From: an uncultured Oscillospiraceae bacterium
Lineage (GTDB): Bacteria; Bacillota; Clostridia; Oscillospirales; Acutalibacteraceae
Assembly: GCA_905211675.1 (NCBI GenBank)
Contig: CAJMBP010000025.1
Location: 1-21,377, forward strand
DNA: 21,377 nt
Reading direction: 5' to 3'
A model generated the notes under the pieces. It saw only the letters and a list, made by a program, of their open reading frames with translations, was not told the DNA's origin and ran no database searches. Each line of letters begins with the position of its first letter. Position 1 is the stretch's first letter. The position numbers and the translations under genes were made by a program. Positions 1 to 6,766 of this stretch are shown piece by piece.

Positions 1-385
1 CAAAATTCGTGTCATAGATTTTCAGATCACTGGATTTGATCTTGATTGAATCTTCGTTGATCGTACAATGTGGGATAGTGATTCTGATCTCATCATCTGT
101 TTCTTTAATCTTCGCTTTTTTCACATCCAGGCCAGCAGTAACCGTTGTCTTATACTGCACCAGGAATTTGTTCTTGTTGATCAGCGGGATATTACCCTTT
201 GTGCTTTTGAATACATCTGAGATGATCATCTTCTGGGTAGTCAGTTCCGCCGCATCTTCAAGCGTGGTTTCCAGTGGAATACTTTCTTCTTTTGGACTGG
301 TAATATACTTGTATGCGGATATCGAGCCGACACTGATTACGACGGCAAGAATTACCACAATGATTACTTTCCATTTGGTCTTCAT
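1..385 (-). CDS. DUF4230 domain protein, C-terminus cut by window edge
   Basis: The reading frame starts at an ATG at 385 and stays open to base 1, so only the first 128 codons are visible. The start is preceded by a GAGAGG-type ribosome site. The protein begins MKTKWKVIIVVILAVVISVG, a single N-terminal membrane anchor or uncleaved signal. An extracellular part follows with TTQKMIISDVFKS, then KFLVQYKTTVTAGLD, and an IRITIPHCTI strand. This order matches DUF4230 proteins, small membrane-anchored proteins of unknown function; the family call comes from recalled motif similarity. Codon use matches the next three genes and not the rest of the window. The missing C-terminus lies outside the window. 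Confidence 0.72.
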   Translation of the reverse strand, partial: MKTKWKVIIVVILAVVISVGSISAYKYITSPKEESIPLETTLEDAAELTTQKMIISDVFKSTKGNIPLINKNKFLVQYKTTVTAGLDVKKAKIKETDDEIRITIPHCTINEDSIKIKSSDLKIYDTNF

Positions 386-466
386 AGGATTCGCCTCTCT
401 TCTTTTGTATTGCCTTATATCTTGTGTTACTTTATATCATATCACATTATCTTTTCTTCCGGATAT

Positions 467-1078
467 CTATTCCATATAATCCAGTTCGAATATTGCAATC
501 TTCTCTCTTGGATCTTCTCCCGGGAACAGATCCATACATACGATCTCATCTGTGAACATCAGCTCCTCCACCGTCATCAGATACGATATATACTCATCTG
601 ACGGATAATAGAAGAATAACTGAATCCGTCTCGGCTCTGCATAATAAGATTCTAATATCCTTGCCATCACTTTTCTTAATATCTCCACCGAAAACGGATT
701 AAAAAAGTACATACAGTCTGCCGTCTCCGGTACTGCAAATTCTTCCGCATTCGTAAGTTCTATCTCCACTCTTTCGGACGATACCGCATCTTTTTTATTC
801 TCTGCTGCTTTCTCATAGATTCGCTCATCATATTCGATTCCGATAGACTTACATCTTGTCTGATATGACAGGAAGAAGTCTACTCTTCCTTTTCCACAGC
901 CATAATCAAGCAGTATATTCCCCTTACGGATATATCCTGCATTTGCCAGCCTTTCCAGCACAGAATACGGCGTCGGTTCGTAAGGGTAGCGATACTGGTC
1001 TGCATGAGTGTCATCTCGTCCCATCGTCCGAATATTCAAAAGCTTGTCCCATCTTGATTCGTTCTTATCTTCTTTCAT
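467..1078 (-). CDS. class I SAM-dependent methyltransferase
   Basis: This 203-residue soluble protein has a clear Rossmann motif I, LLDYGCGKGRVDFFLS (about residues 56-71). An acidic strand end follows in SIGIEYDERIYEKA, fitting the ribose-binding loop of a class I methyltransferase. FFNPFS near residue 125 stands at the motif IV position, where small-molecule or nucleic-acid methyltransferases carry their catalytic loop. The substrate cannot be told from sequence. The ATG at 1078 is preceded by AGAAGG at a rather long spacing. The gene lies 42 bases after the DUF188 gene and 81 bases before the DUF4230 gene, on the same strand, so the three may be co-transcribed. Codon use is rich in GGA and AGA, like its left-hand neighbours. 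Confidence 0.8.
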   Translation of the reverse strand: MKEDKNESRWDKLLNIRTMGRDDTHADQYRYPYEPTPYSVLERLANAGYIRKGNILLDYGCGKGRVDFFLSYQTRCKSIGIEYDERIYEKAAENKKDAVSSERVEIELTNAEEFAVPETADCMYFFNPFSVEILRKVMARILESYYAEPRRIQLFFYYPSDEYISYLMTVEELMFTDEIVCMDLFPGEDPREKIAIFELDYME

Positions 1079-1120
1079 CTTTTTTTATCGCCTTCTGCTC
1101 TTTCACTTCTTTTATTTTTA

Positions 1121-1582
1121 TCACGCTTCATCCTCCGTTTTCAACCGCTTTTCCACAAGTCTGGTAAATGATTCTGCAAATCTTCTGTCATCTTCGTCTG
1201 TCCTTTTTGACGGACCTTTCAGATGATGCTTCTTCTTCGCATTTCTCGCTTTCTTCGCGAGATGTCTTTCCATCAGCATACGATCAATATTCTCATTCGT
1301 ATACCATTTGCCATTCTGATGGATTCCATATGCTCCCTTTCCAAGAATCATCGCTGCGACACCATAATCCTGTGTTACCACGATATCACCTTTATGGCAG
1401 AGACTGACCAGCTTAAAGTCCACAGCATCTGCTCCGGCTCCTACCGTCACTACCTCACTGTAATCCGAATATAACACATGATTCGTATCACACAGAAGAG
1501 TTACCGGAATCTCATATTCTTTTGCGATCTGTTCAACGATGGCTACCACCGGGCAGGCATCGGCATCCACATATATCTTCAT
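1121..1582 (-). CDS. YaiI/YqxD family protein (UPF0178, DUF188)
   Basis: The 153-residue protein starts MKIYVDADACPVV, the signature opening of the YaiI/YqxD (DUF188) family. These proteins have a PIN/NYN-like nuclease fold, with the acidic pair of YVDADACPV expected at the metal site. Further family motifs are LLCDTNH, VTVGAGADAVDFKLV and GDIVVTQDYGVAAM, then the basic tail KKARNAKKKHHLKGPSKRT. The frame is open further upstream to 1624, but the start at 1582 has a GAGGA site and begins exactly where the family does, so I chose it. Function in vivo is unknown; a nuclease role is inferred from the fold. A strong hairpin terminator (1611-1638) lies just upstream, separating it from the YitT-like gene. 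Confidence 0.88.
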   Translation of the reverse strand: MKIYVDADACPVVAIVEQIAKEYEIPVTLLCDTNHVLYSDYSEVVTVGAGADAVDFKLVSLCHKGDIVVTQDYGVAAMILGKGAYGIHQNGKWYTNENIDRMLMERHLAKKARNAKKKHHLKGPSKRTDEDDRRFAESFTRLVEKRLKTEDEA

Positions 1583-1610
1583 AATACTTTTCCTCAAATA
1601 CTTGTTAACA

Positions 1611-1638
1611 GAAAAACGCCACACATGTGACGTTTTTC
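1611..1638. terminator. bidirectional hairpin terminator after the YitT-like gene
   Basis: A 28-base, almost perfectly self-complementary stretch, with GAAAAACG at one end and CGTTTTTC at the other around CACATGTG, lies between the YitT-like gene and the DUF188 gene. The T-run on either strand is the outer part of the stem, as in bidirectional intrinsic terminators. On the minus strand it would end the YitT-like transcript 67 bases after its stop codon. The DUF188 gene begins only 29 bases further on, so read-through or a promoter within the hairpin must supply its expression. Confidence 0.6.
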
Positions 1639-1704
1639 CCTATTTATCTATTATCTACAGAACCTTCCATTGGCATCTTCTTGGCAATTATCTATCATTA
1701 CGAA

Positions 1705-2577
1705 CTAGAATGATCTCACCTTCGGTCTGTAGCGCATATCAGATACTGTATACACCGTTACAAATGCTTCCGGATCTTTCTGGACAATATAGTTCATGAG
1801 TTTCTGATATTCACTCTTATCTACAATCGTAATAATCTCTCTGTACTTCTGCATATTATAAGCACCCATCGCTTCATAGAATGTCGCTCCACTGTGCAGC
1901 TCATGTAAAATAAACTGTCGTACCTCTTCTTCGTATTTTGTAATAATGCAGACTCGTCTTTTTACATTCTGTCCAAAGATGAAATGATCCAGCACAATAC
2001 CATTAAAATATGTGCCAAGCACACTTAACACTACCGCTTTTTTATCAAAGATCAGAGCAGACAAAAGTGCCACACACATTCCTGAAATTGACATAGCTTT
2101 TCCCAGATCGATGTGAAGATACTTGTTCATGATCTTCGCTACGATATCCAGTCCACCGGATGACGCATTCATGTTGAATAAAATGCTAAGACCAATACTT
2201 ACCACCAGAATATAACATAACACATCCAGCTCACTGCTGTTCGTCAGTGATTCAAAATCTGGAAATACATGTTCAAATACCGCCAGATACACTGGCAGCA
2301 AGATACTCGTATATACCGTCTTCGCCCCAAATTCTTTCCCGCAAGTTACAAATCCGATCAGCAATAAGACCACATTCAGGATCATCGTAACCGTTGACAC
2401 ATGCAATGGTACATAATGTGCGATAATAATCGCCAGTGCAGATATACTGCTGATCGAAGTCTGACTCGGAATCAGGAAGAAATACACTGCCGCGGCGATA
2501 ATCCCCACTGCTATCGTCATGACGGCGGTTTCTTTTAACGTGTCTGATGTGAAACCTTTTTTCTTTTGTTTGTTCAT
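1705..2577 (-). CDS. YitT family membrane protein with C-terminal DUF2179 domain
   Basis: This 290-residue protein has several hydrophobic segments in its first 185 residues (about 17-36, 42-60, 64-78, 118-137 and 158-178), including the family motif ASSGGLDIVAKIMNKY. A cytoplasmic domain follows (VCIITKYEEEVRQFI, HSGATFYEAMGAY, REIITIVDKSEYQKL), typical of DUF2179. YitT-like proteins are integral membrane proteins of unknown function. The domain order and length are those of the family. The ATG overlaps the scpA stop codon as ATGA. The only ribosome-site candidate, AAGGGG, lies inside scpA at a long spacing. Codon preference changes sharply from scpA to this gene, and scpB would be expected here instead (see findings). 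Confidence 0.88.
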   Translation of the reverse strand: MNKQKKKGFTSDTLKETAVMTIAVGIIAAAVYFFLIPSQTSISSISALAIIIAHYVPLHVSTVTMILNVVLLLIGFVTCGKEFGAKTVYTSILLPVYLAVFEHVFPDFESLTNSSELDVLCYILVVSIGLSILFNMNASSGGLDIVAKIMNKYLHIDLGKAMSISGMCVALLSALIFDKKAVVLSVLGTYFNGIVLDHFIFGQNVKRRVCIITKYEEEVRQFILHELHSGATFYEAMGAYNMQKYREIITIVDKSEYQKLMNYIVQKDPEAFVTVYTVSDMRYRPKVRSF

Positions 2578-3302
2578 TTTTTATTATGCCCCTTAATTAT
2601 TTTAATTTCCGCGTTTTCAGAATTGTCGCCGCTTATTTCTACCCTGTTGGCTTTGCAAAGTTCAAGCACAGCCAAAAATGTGGCAACCAATTCCGACCGA
2701 CTGCGTGCGGAACTGTATAACGCCGAAAGCTTGCTTTTTCCGCCTTTTGCAAGCTTGCGAATTACAAAAATAATTTTAGTTGATACCGAAACTATTTTTT
2801 TAGCCACAATCTTTGTAAAGGGCGTAACACTCGGCGGTAAGCGGCGCTGACCGCGGCCCACCGCCGCAAGATATGATGTAAAAATTAAATCACTGTCGTG
2901 AACCAATTCATAGGTTTTATCAAAATCGTATTCCGAAGGCGGCCGTACAAACAAATCAAAACCGCCTGTCATAGTCGAAAGCTTTTGCGCCATTTCACGG
3001 CACAGCTTGTACTCAAGCAACTCTCCTGTAAGCTCTTCCTTTAAACGAACAACCTCGTCATGACGCGGCAAAAGGCTTACCGTTTTTATATAAATAAGCC
3101 GTGACGCCATTTCAAGAAACTCGCTTGAAACCTCCATCTCCTGCTCACGAAAAAACTGCATCTGTTCTAAATACTGCTCGATAAGAACAGACAGTTGAAT
3201 ATCATAAATATTAAGCTTGTTACGCGCTATAAGCTGCAACAGCAAATCAAGCGGACCTTCAAAGTTTTCTGTTTTATAAGACAGAGTTACCGTCTGCTCC
3301 AT
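2574..3302 (-). CDS. scpA: segregation and condensation protein A (ScpA)
   Basis: This is a 242-residue ScpA kleisin, the bridging subunit of the SMC-ScpA-ScpB condensin that compacts and separates chromosomes. The N-terminal signature is clear: FEGPLDLLLQLIARNKLNIYDIQLSVLIEQY, then SEFLEMASRLIYIKTVSLLP. The C-terminal winged-helix part contains VATFLAVLELCKANRVEI. Length is normal for the family. The ATG lies 4 bases after the M50 protease stop, with a GGAG site inside the end of that gene, so the two are co-transcribed. This order (site-2 protease, scpA) is common in Clostridia, where scpB normally follows. Here the next gene is a YitT-like gene from a different codon-use background, although the ScpA C-terminus itself looks complete. 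Confidence 0.93.
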   Translation of the reverse strand: MEQTVTLSYKTENFEGPLDLLLQLIARNKLNIYDIQLSVLIEQYLEQMQFFREQEMEVSSEFLEMASRLIYIKTVSLLPRHDEVVRLKEELTGELLEYKLCREMAQKLSTMTGGFDLFVRPPSEYDFDKTYELVHDSDLIFTSYLAAVGRGQRRLPPSVTPFTKIVAKKIVSVSTKIIFVIRKLAKGGKSKLSALYSSARSRSELVATFLAVLELCKANRVEISGDNSENAEIKIIKGHNKK

Positions 3303-3306
3303 TTAT

Positions 3307-4002
3307 TCACACTCCAAATATTTTAAAGGGTAAAAGGGCGATACTTGCAAGCATATTAAGCAGTTTCGTTGCAACAAAGCCTATTGTACCGCTTATAATG
3401 CCAATACGGCTGTCAATCAAAAACAATGCCAAAAGGCCTATAAAAATATACTGCTCGTATTGCATAATTTTAAAATAATATTTTTGCGGTAAAAATGTAA
3501 AAAGTATTCTCGAGCCGTCAAACGGCGGTATGGGCATAAGGTTAAACACCGCAAGATACACGCTGATATATGAAACATAAAGCAAAAATTCAGCAATAAA
3601 AAGTGTAACCGAAAGATTGAATAACGAAAAAAGATAATACAAAATCAACACAAAAAGGCTCAAAACTAAATTGGCGGCGGGACCTGCCAAGGCTACAAGC
3701 GCCATACCGAATTTTGGGTTCTTATAATAGCGAGCGTTTACCTGCACAGGTTTCGCCCAGCCTATGCCGAAAAGCAATATAAACAAAGCACCTCGTTTAT
3801 CAATGTGAGCCATCGGATTAAGCGTAAGCCTACCTTGCCACCGCGGCGTGGGGTCACCGAGCTTAGTCGACACAAAGCCGTGTGCCCACTCATGAATCGG
3901 CATAGTTATAAAAATAACCGCAAGGGTTGATAGTAAGTATGATAAAAAGCCAAAAATAGAAAATGTACCGCGGCTTATAGCATTGCTAATAAAATGCAGC
4001 AA
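3307..4002 (-). CDS. M50 family site-2 protease-like membrane metalloprotease
   Basis: This integral membrane zinc metalloprotease carries HEWAHG (residues 37-42 from the start used here) in a first transmembrane helix and NLMPIPPFDG in a later one, the two zinc-ligand motifs of the family. Between them lie LGDPTPRWQGRLTLNPMAHID and the conserved ALAGPAANLVLS. The frame opens at a TTG at 4017, but that codon has no ribosome site and would sit about 12 bases from the predicted transcript start. The TTG at 4002 has GGGG nine bases upstream, so I prefer it with low certainty; no ATG is available nearby. Substrates are unknown. It is the first gene before scpA, as in many Clostridia, and has its own promoter. 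Confidence 0.88.
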   Translation of the reverse strand: MLHFISNAISRGTFSIFGFLSYLLSTLAVIFITMPIHEWAHGFVSTKLGDPTPRWQGRLTLNPMAHIDKRGALFILLFGIGWAKPVQVNARYYKNPKFGMALVALAGPAANLVLSLFVLILYYLFSLFNLSVTLFIAEFLLYVSYISVYLAVFNLMPIPPFDGSRILFTFLPQKYYFKIMQYEQYIFIGLLALFLIDSRIGIISGTIGFVATKLLNMLASIALLPFKIFGV

Positions 4003-4035
4003 ACACTGACACCCCAATCTGAATATATTTAGTTA

Positions 4036-4064
4036 ATTATATATCATTATTGGCAAAAATACAA
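4036..4064 (-). promoter_or_regulatory. promoter of the M50 protease-scpA unit
   Basis: On the minus strand a TTGTAT -35 (4059-4064) and a perfect TATAAT -10 (4036-4041) are separated by 17 bases. Transcription would start near 4029, giving a short leader and supporting a start codon at 4002 rather than 4017. Confidence 0.6.
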
Positions 4065-4104
4065 GCAAAATATACTCTTAATATTTTATCAAAGAGTAAT
4101 ACTG

Positions 4105-4133
4105 TTGATTTTTGAAGCATTCAATGATATAAT
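4105..4133 (+). promoter_or_regulatory. promoter of the GT2 glycosyltransferase
   Basis: TTGATT (4105-4110), a 17-base spacer and a perfect TATAAT (4128-4133) stand directly before the glycosyltransferase gene. The expected transcript start near 4140 is only about three bases from the ATG at 4143, so the mRNA may be almost leaderless. Together with the oppositely directed protease promoter it fills the 140-base divergent gap. Confidence 0.68.
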
Positions 4134-4142
4134 GTTTAGGCT

Positions 4143-5573
4143 ATGGAAATTTTAAAGTTGATAATCAAGATAATAAATAAAATTTCAGCCTTTATAAGTA
4201 GCATTCTGTTGTATAAAAATGTCTATAAAATAACGGGTATATTCTTCACCAGAAAGTTTAAGAAAGCGAAGTGTAACCATAAATACGCAATACTTGTTGC
4301 AGCTCGAAACGAAGAAACCGTTATAGGCAATCTTTTAGACAGCATCAAGCAGCAGGACTACCCAAGCGAACTTGTAACGGTTTTTGTTGTAGCTGATAAT
4401 TGCACCGACAACACAGCCCGAATAGCAAGAGAAAACGGTGCTATATGCTATGAACGGTTTGACTCAGAGCATCGCACAAAGGGGTATGCGCTTCAGTTTT
4501 TAGTAGAAAACATAAGGCGTGACTACGGTATAGAAAGCTTTGAGGGCTATTTTATTTTTGATGCAGATAACCTTTTAAAGGGCGATTATATAACCCGTAT
4601 GAATGAGTCTTTCGACGCAGGACAAAAGATTGTTACATCCTACCGAAACACGAAAAATTTCGGTGATAACTGGATTTCGGCGTCATACGGTCTGCATTGG
4701 CTGCGCACCATTCGTAACGAGCACAGAGCAAGATCTTTGTTTCACTTGGCAACCCGTATTCAGGGAACAGGCTTTTTATTTTCTCACGAGCTTATAAAAA
4801 ACGGTTGGAACTATGTTTCGCTCACCGAAGACCGAGCGTTTTGCGCCGACGCCGTAGCCCAAGGCTATCAGATTTCGTATAACAACGACGCCGAATTTTA
4901 CGACGAACAACCTGTAGATATTAAAATTGCAATGCGTCAGCGAATAAGATGGGCAAAGGGTCATTTGCAGGCGTTTGCCGAAACAGGTCCCAAACTGCTT
5001 AAACATATATTTGTAACAAACGGTGCGGCAAACCGTGATGTCCCGTCCGATACACCCAAGTGGAAGAAATTTTTCAACAACATAAGGCTCCGCTTTATGA
5101 GCCTTGATATGCTATCGGTTGTATATCCGCGTTCGCTTATGATTCTTTTTAAAAGAATAGTTATTTATTATTTAAGACTGGCGCTTATTCTTATGGGCGT
5201 TCAAATGACCTTTACGGTATTTAGGCTTGATATTTTCGGTTGGCAATACTGTGACGGAATTAAACTTACAAACGGAATTGCGGCACTTACCGTGTCGGCG
5301 TTTTGCGTATCGATAGTAACCTATGTCAAAGGTATTATATCTGCCGCATATATTTTTATAATCGAGCACAAACGAATTGAATACATACCGCTTATCAAAA
5401 AAATTTGGTATTGCATTACATTTCCTATATTTGACATTATCGGAAGATTTTCTTTGCTGATTGCACTGTTTAAAAAGGTCGAATGGAAGGCTATTCCCCA
5501 TACCTCAAGCGTTAAAATCGAGGATATTAAAAAAGGTGCCGCTGTAAAAGAAAACTATTCAACTAAAACATAA
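4143..5573 (+). CDS. processive family 2 glycosyltransferase (membrane)
   Basis: This 476-residue protein has an N-terminal hydrophobic anchor (about residues 4-25) and then a GT-A domain. The domain opens with YAILVAARNEETVIGNLLDS and has the nucleotide-binding VVADNCTDNT. The metal-binding DxD is FDADN (residues 139-143), the catalytic acidic motif is LTEDRAF (TED 228-230), and QRIRW (266-270) is the QxxRW box of processive enzymes. Two to three C-terminal membrane segments follow. This is the layout of cellulose/hyaluronan-synthase-type GT2 enzymes without a PilZ domain. The sugar and product, probably an envelope or exopolysaccharide, are not evident. It is the only plus-strand gene here and is monocistronic, with its own promoter and terminator. 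The ATG has no usable Shine-Dalgarno sequence. Confidence 0.9.
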   Translation: MEILKLIIKIINKISAFISSILLYKNVYKITGIFFTRKFKKAKCNHKYAILVAARNEETVIGNLLDSIKQQDYPSELVTVFVVADNCTDNTARIARENGAICYERFDSEHRTKGYALQFLVENIRRDYGIESFEGYFIFDADNLLKGDYITRMNESFDAGQKIVTSYRNTKNFGDNWISASYGLHWLRTIRNEHRARSLFHLATRIQGTGFLFSHELIKNGWNYVSLTEDRAFCADAVAQGYQISYNNDAEFYDEQPVDIKIAMRQRIRWAKGHLQAFAETGPKLLKHIFVTNGAANRDVPSDTPKWKKFFNNIRLRFMSLDMLSVVYPRSLMILFKRIVIYYLRLALILMGVQMTFTVFRLDIFGWQYCDGIKLTNGIAALTVSAFCVSIVTYVKGIISAAYIFIIEHKRIEYIPLIKKIWYCITFPIFDIIGRFSLLIALFKKVEWKAIPHTSSVKIEDIKKGAAVKENYSTKT

Positions 5574-5609
5574 AAAATAAATCTCTGCCGATGCAGAGAT
5601 TTATTTTTT
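5572..5609. terminator. bidirectional intrinsic terminator between GT2 and icd
   Basis: A perfect 17-base-pair stem (5572-5588 with 5593-5609) closes a four-base loop. The left arm is AAAAAATAAATCTCTGC and the right arm its exact complement, so each strand ends in a T-rich run. It overlaps the stop codon of the plus-strand glycosyltransferase and lies 3 bases beyond the stop of the minus-strand isocitrate dehydrogenase gene. It therefore serves both convergent genes. Confidence 0.9.
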
Positions 5610-5611
5610 AT

Positions 5612-6763
5612 TTAGCCTAATGATTTTATTGTTTCCATAACATAGTTGCCTAAATCTTCACATGTTGCGCCGTCGCTGCGACCGGTGATAACATACTTTT
5701 TATCAACCTCGGTGCATATATGAAGCGCCTTGTCGAGCTTGTCGGCATACTCGGTAAAACCGATATGGCGCAACAACATCTCGCTTGCCTTGAACATACT
5801 TGTAGGATTAGCGTACATACCTCTGCCCTCTTCAATCATTCGGGGAGCCGAGCCGTGAATAGCCTCAAACATAGAGTAAACATCGCCGAGATTTGCACTG
5901 CCCGCAGTGCCTACGCCACCCTGAAGCTGGGCAGCCTCATCGGTGATAATGTCGCCGTAAAGGTTTGGCAGCAATATAACCTGAAACTTTGAGCGAACCC
6001 TTGGGTTAACAAGGTTGGCGGTCATAATGTCAATGTACCAATCTTCTGCTTCTATGCCGGGGTAGTCCTTTGCAACCTCATGGCAGATTTCAGAGAATTT
6101 ACCGTCGGTCTTTTTCATAATGTTTGCTTTCGTTACAATTGCAACATTTGTTTTTCCGTTGTTTTTGGCATATTCAAATGCGGCACGAGCTATGCGGCGG
6201 GTACCTGCGTTTGTGGTAACCTTAAAGTCAAACGCCAAGGTGTCGGGAATTTCAACTCCGCGTGAGCCTAAAACATACTCACCCTCGGTGTTTTCACGGA
6301 AAAAGGTCCAGTCAATGCCGTCTTCGGGTACTGCTACGGGGCGTACATTTGCATAAAGGTCAAGCTCACGGCGCATGGCAACATTTGCACTCTCCAAGGT
6401 GCCGCCTTTAAGGGTGGTTGTAGGAGCCTTAAGTATTACATTGCAAGCCTTGATTTCTGCCAGAACATCATCGGGAATAGCCTTGTTATGCGCTATCCTG
6501 TTTTCAATGGTAAGTCCTTCAATGGTGCGAAGCTCTACCTTACCCGCTGCGATTTCGTCCTTTAATATAAACTTCAAAAGTCTTTCGGACTCGGCTGAAA
6601 TTATAGGGCCTATACCGTCGCCTCCGCATACGCCGATTATTATTTTGTCAAGCTTTTTGTAATCGGTATATGCTGTATCCGATTCCATTCTGCGCTGGCG
6701 CGCAATCTGCTCTTCAAGAATTGTGCGGAACTGTTCAACCGCCTGATTTACATAATTTTCCAT
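5612..6763 (-). CDS. icd: isocitrate dehydrogenase (isocitrate/isopropylmalate dehydrogenase family)
   Basis: This enzyme should oxidatively decarboxylate isocitrate to 2-oxoglutarate. It shows GGDGIGP (48-53) and the substrate loop SANVAMRRELDLYANVRP (125-142). The Ser and Asn of SxN and the Arg residues match isocitrate-binding enzymes rather than isopropylmalate dehydrogenases. RENTEGEY, KANIMKKTDGKF, the metal-binding aspartates of NLYGDIITDEAA (D271, D275) and AIHGSAP follow. The cofactor loop after HGSAP (RMIEEGRGMYANP) is not a standard NADP form, so NAD use is possible but unproven. An N-terminal extension of about 40 residues precedes the core. The gene starts 3 bases after aconitase, with GGAAGG upstream, and is last in the citrate operon. 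Confidence 0.86.
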   Translation of the reverse strand: MENYVNQAVEQFRTILEEQIARQRRMESDTAYTDYKKLDKIIIGVCGGDGIGPIISAESERLLKFILKDEIAAGKVELRTIEGLTIENRIAHNKAIPDDVLAEIKACNVILKAPTTTLKGGTLESANVAMRRELDLYANVRPVAVPEDGIDWTFFRENTEGEYVLGSRGVEIPDTLAFDFKVTTNAGTRRIARAAFEYAKNNGKTNVAIVTKANIMKKTDGKFSEICHEVAKDYPGIEAEDWYIDIMTANLVNPRVRSKFQVILLPNLYGDIITDEAAQLQGGVGTAGSANLGDVYSMFEAIHGSAPRMIEEGRGMYANPTSMFKASEMLLRHIGFTEYADKLDKALHICTEVDKKYVITGRSDGATCEDLGNYVMETIKSLG

Positions 6764-6766
6764 TGT

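Noticed and set aside
36..479. Plus-strand open frame of 147 codons
   Set aside because: It is antisense to the DUF4230 gene, has no ribosome site or recognisable domain, and runs on into the methyltransferase 3' end.
1582..1624. Longer start for the DUF188 protein adding MWRFSVNKYLRKSI
   Set aside because: The extension runs into the terminator hairpin and has no family match. The start at 1582 has a GAGGA site and the conserved MKIYVDADACP opening.
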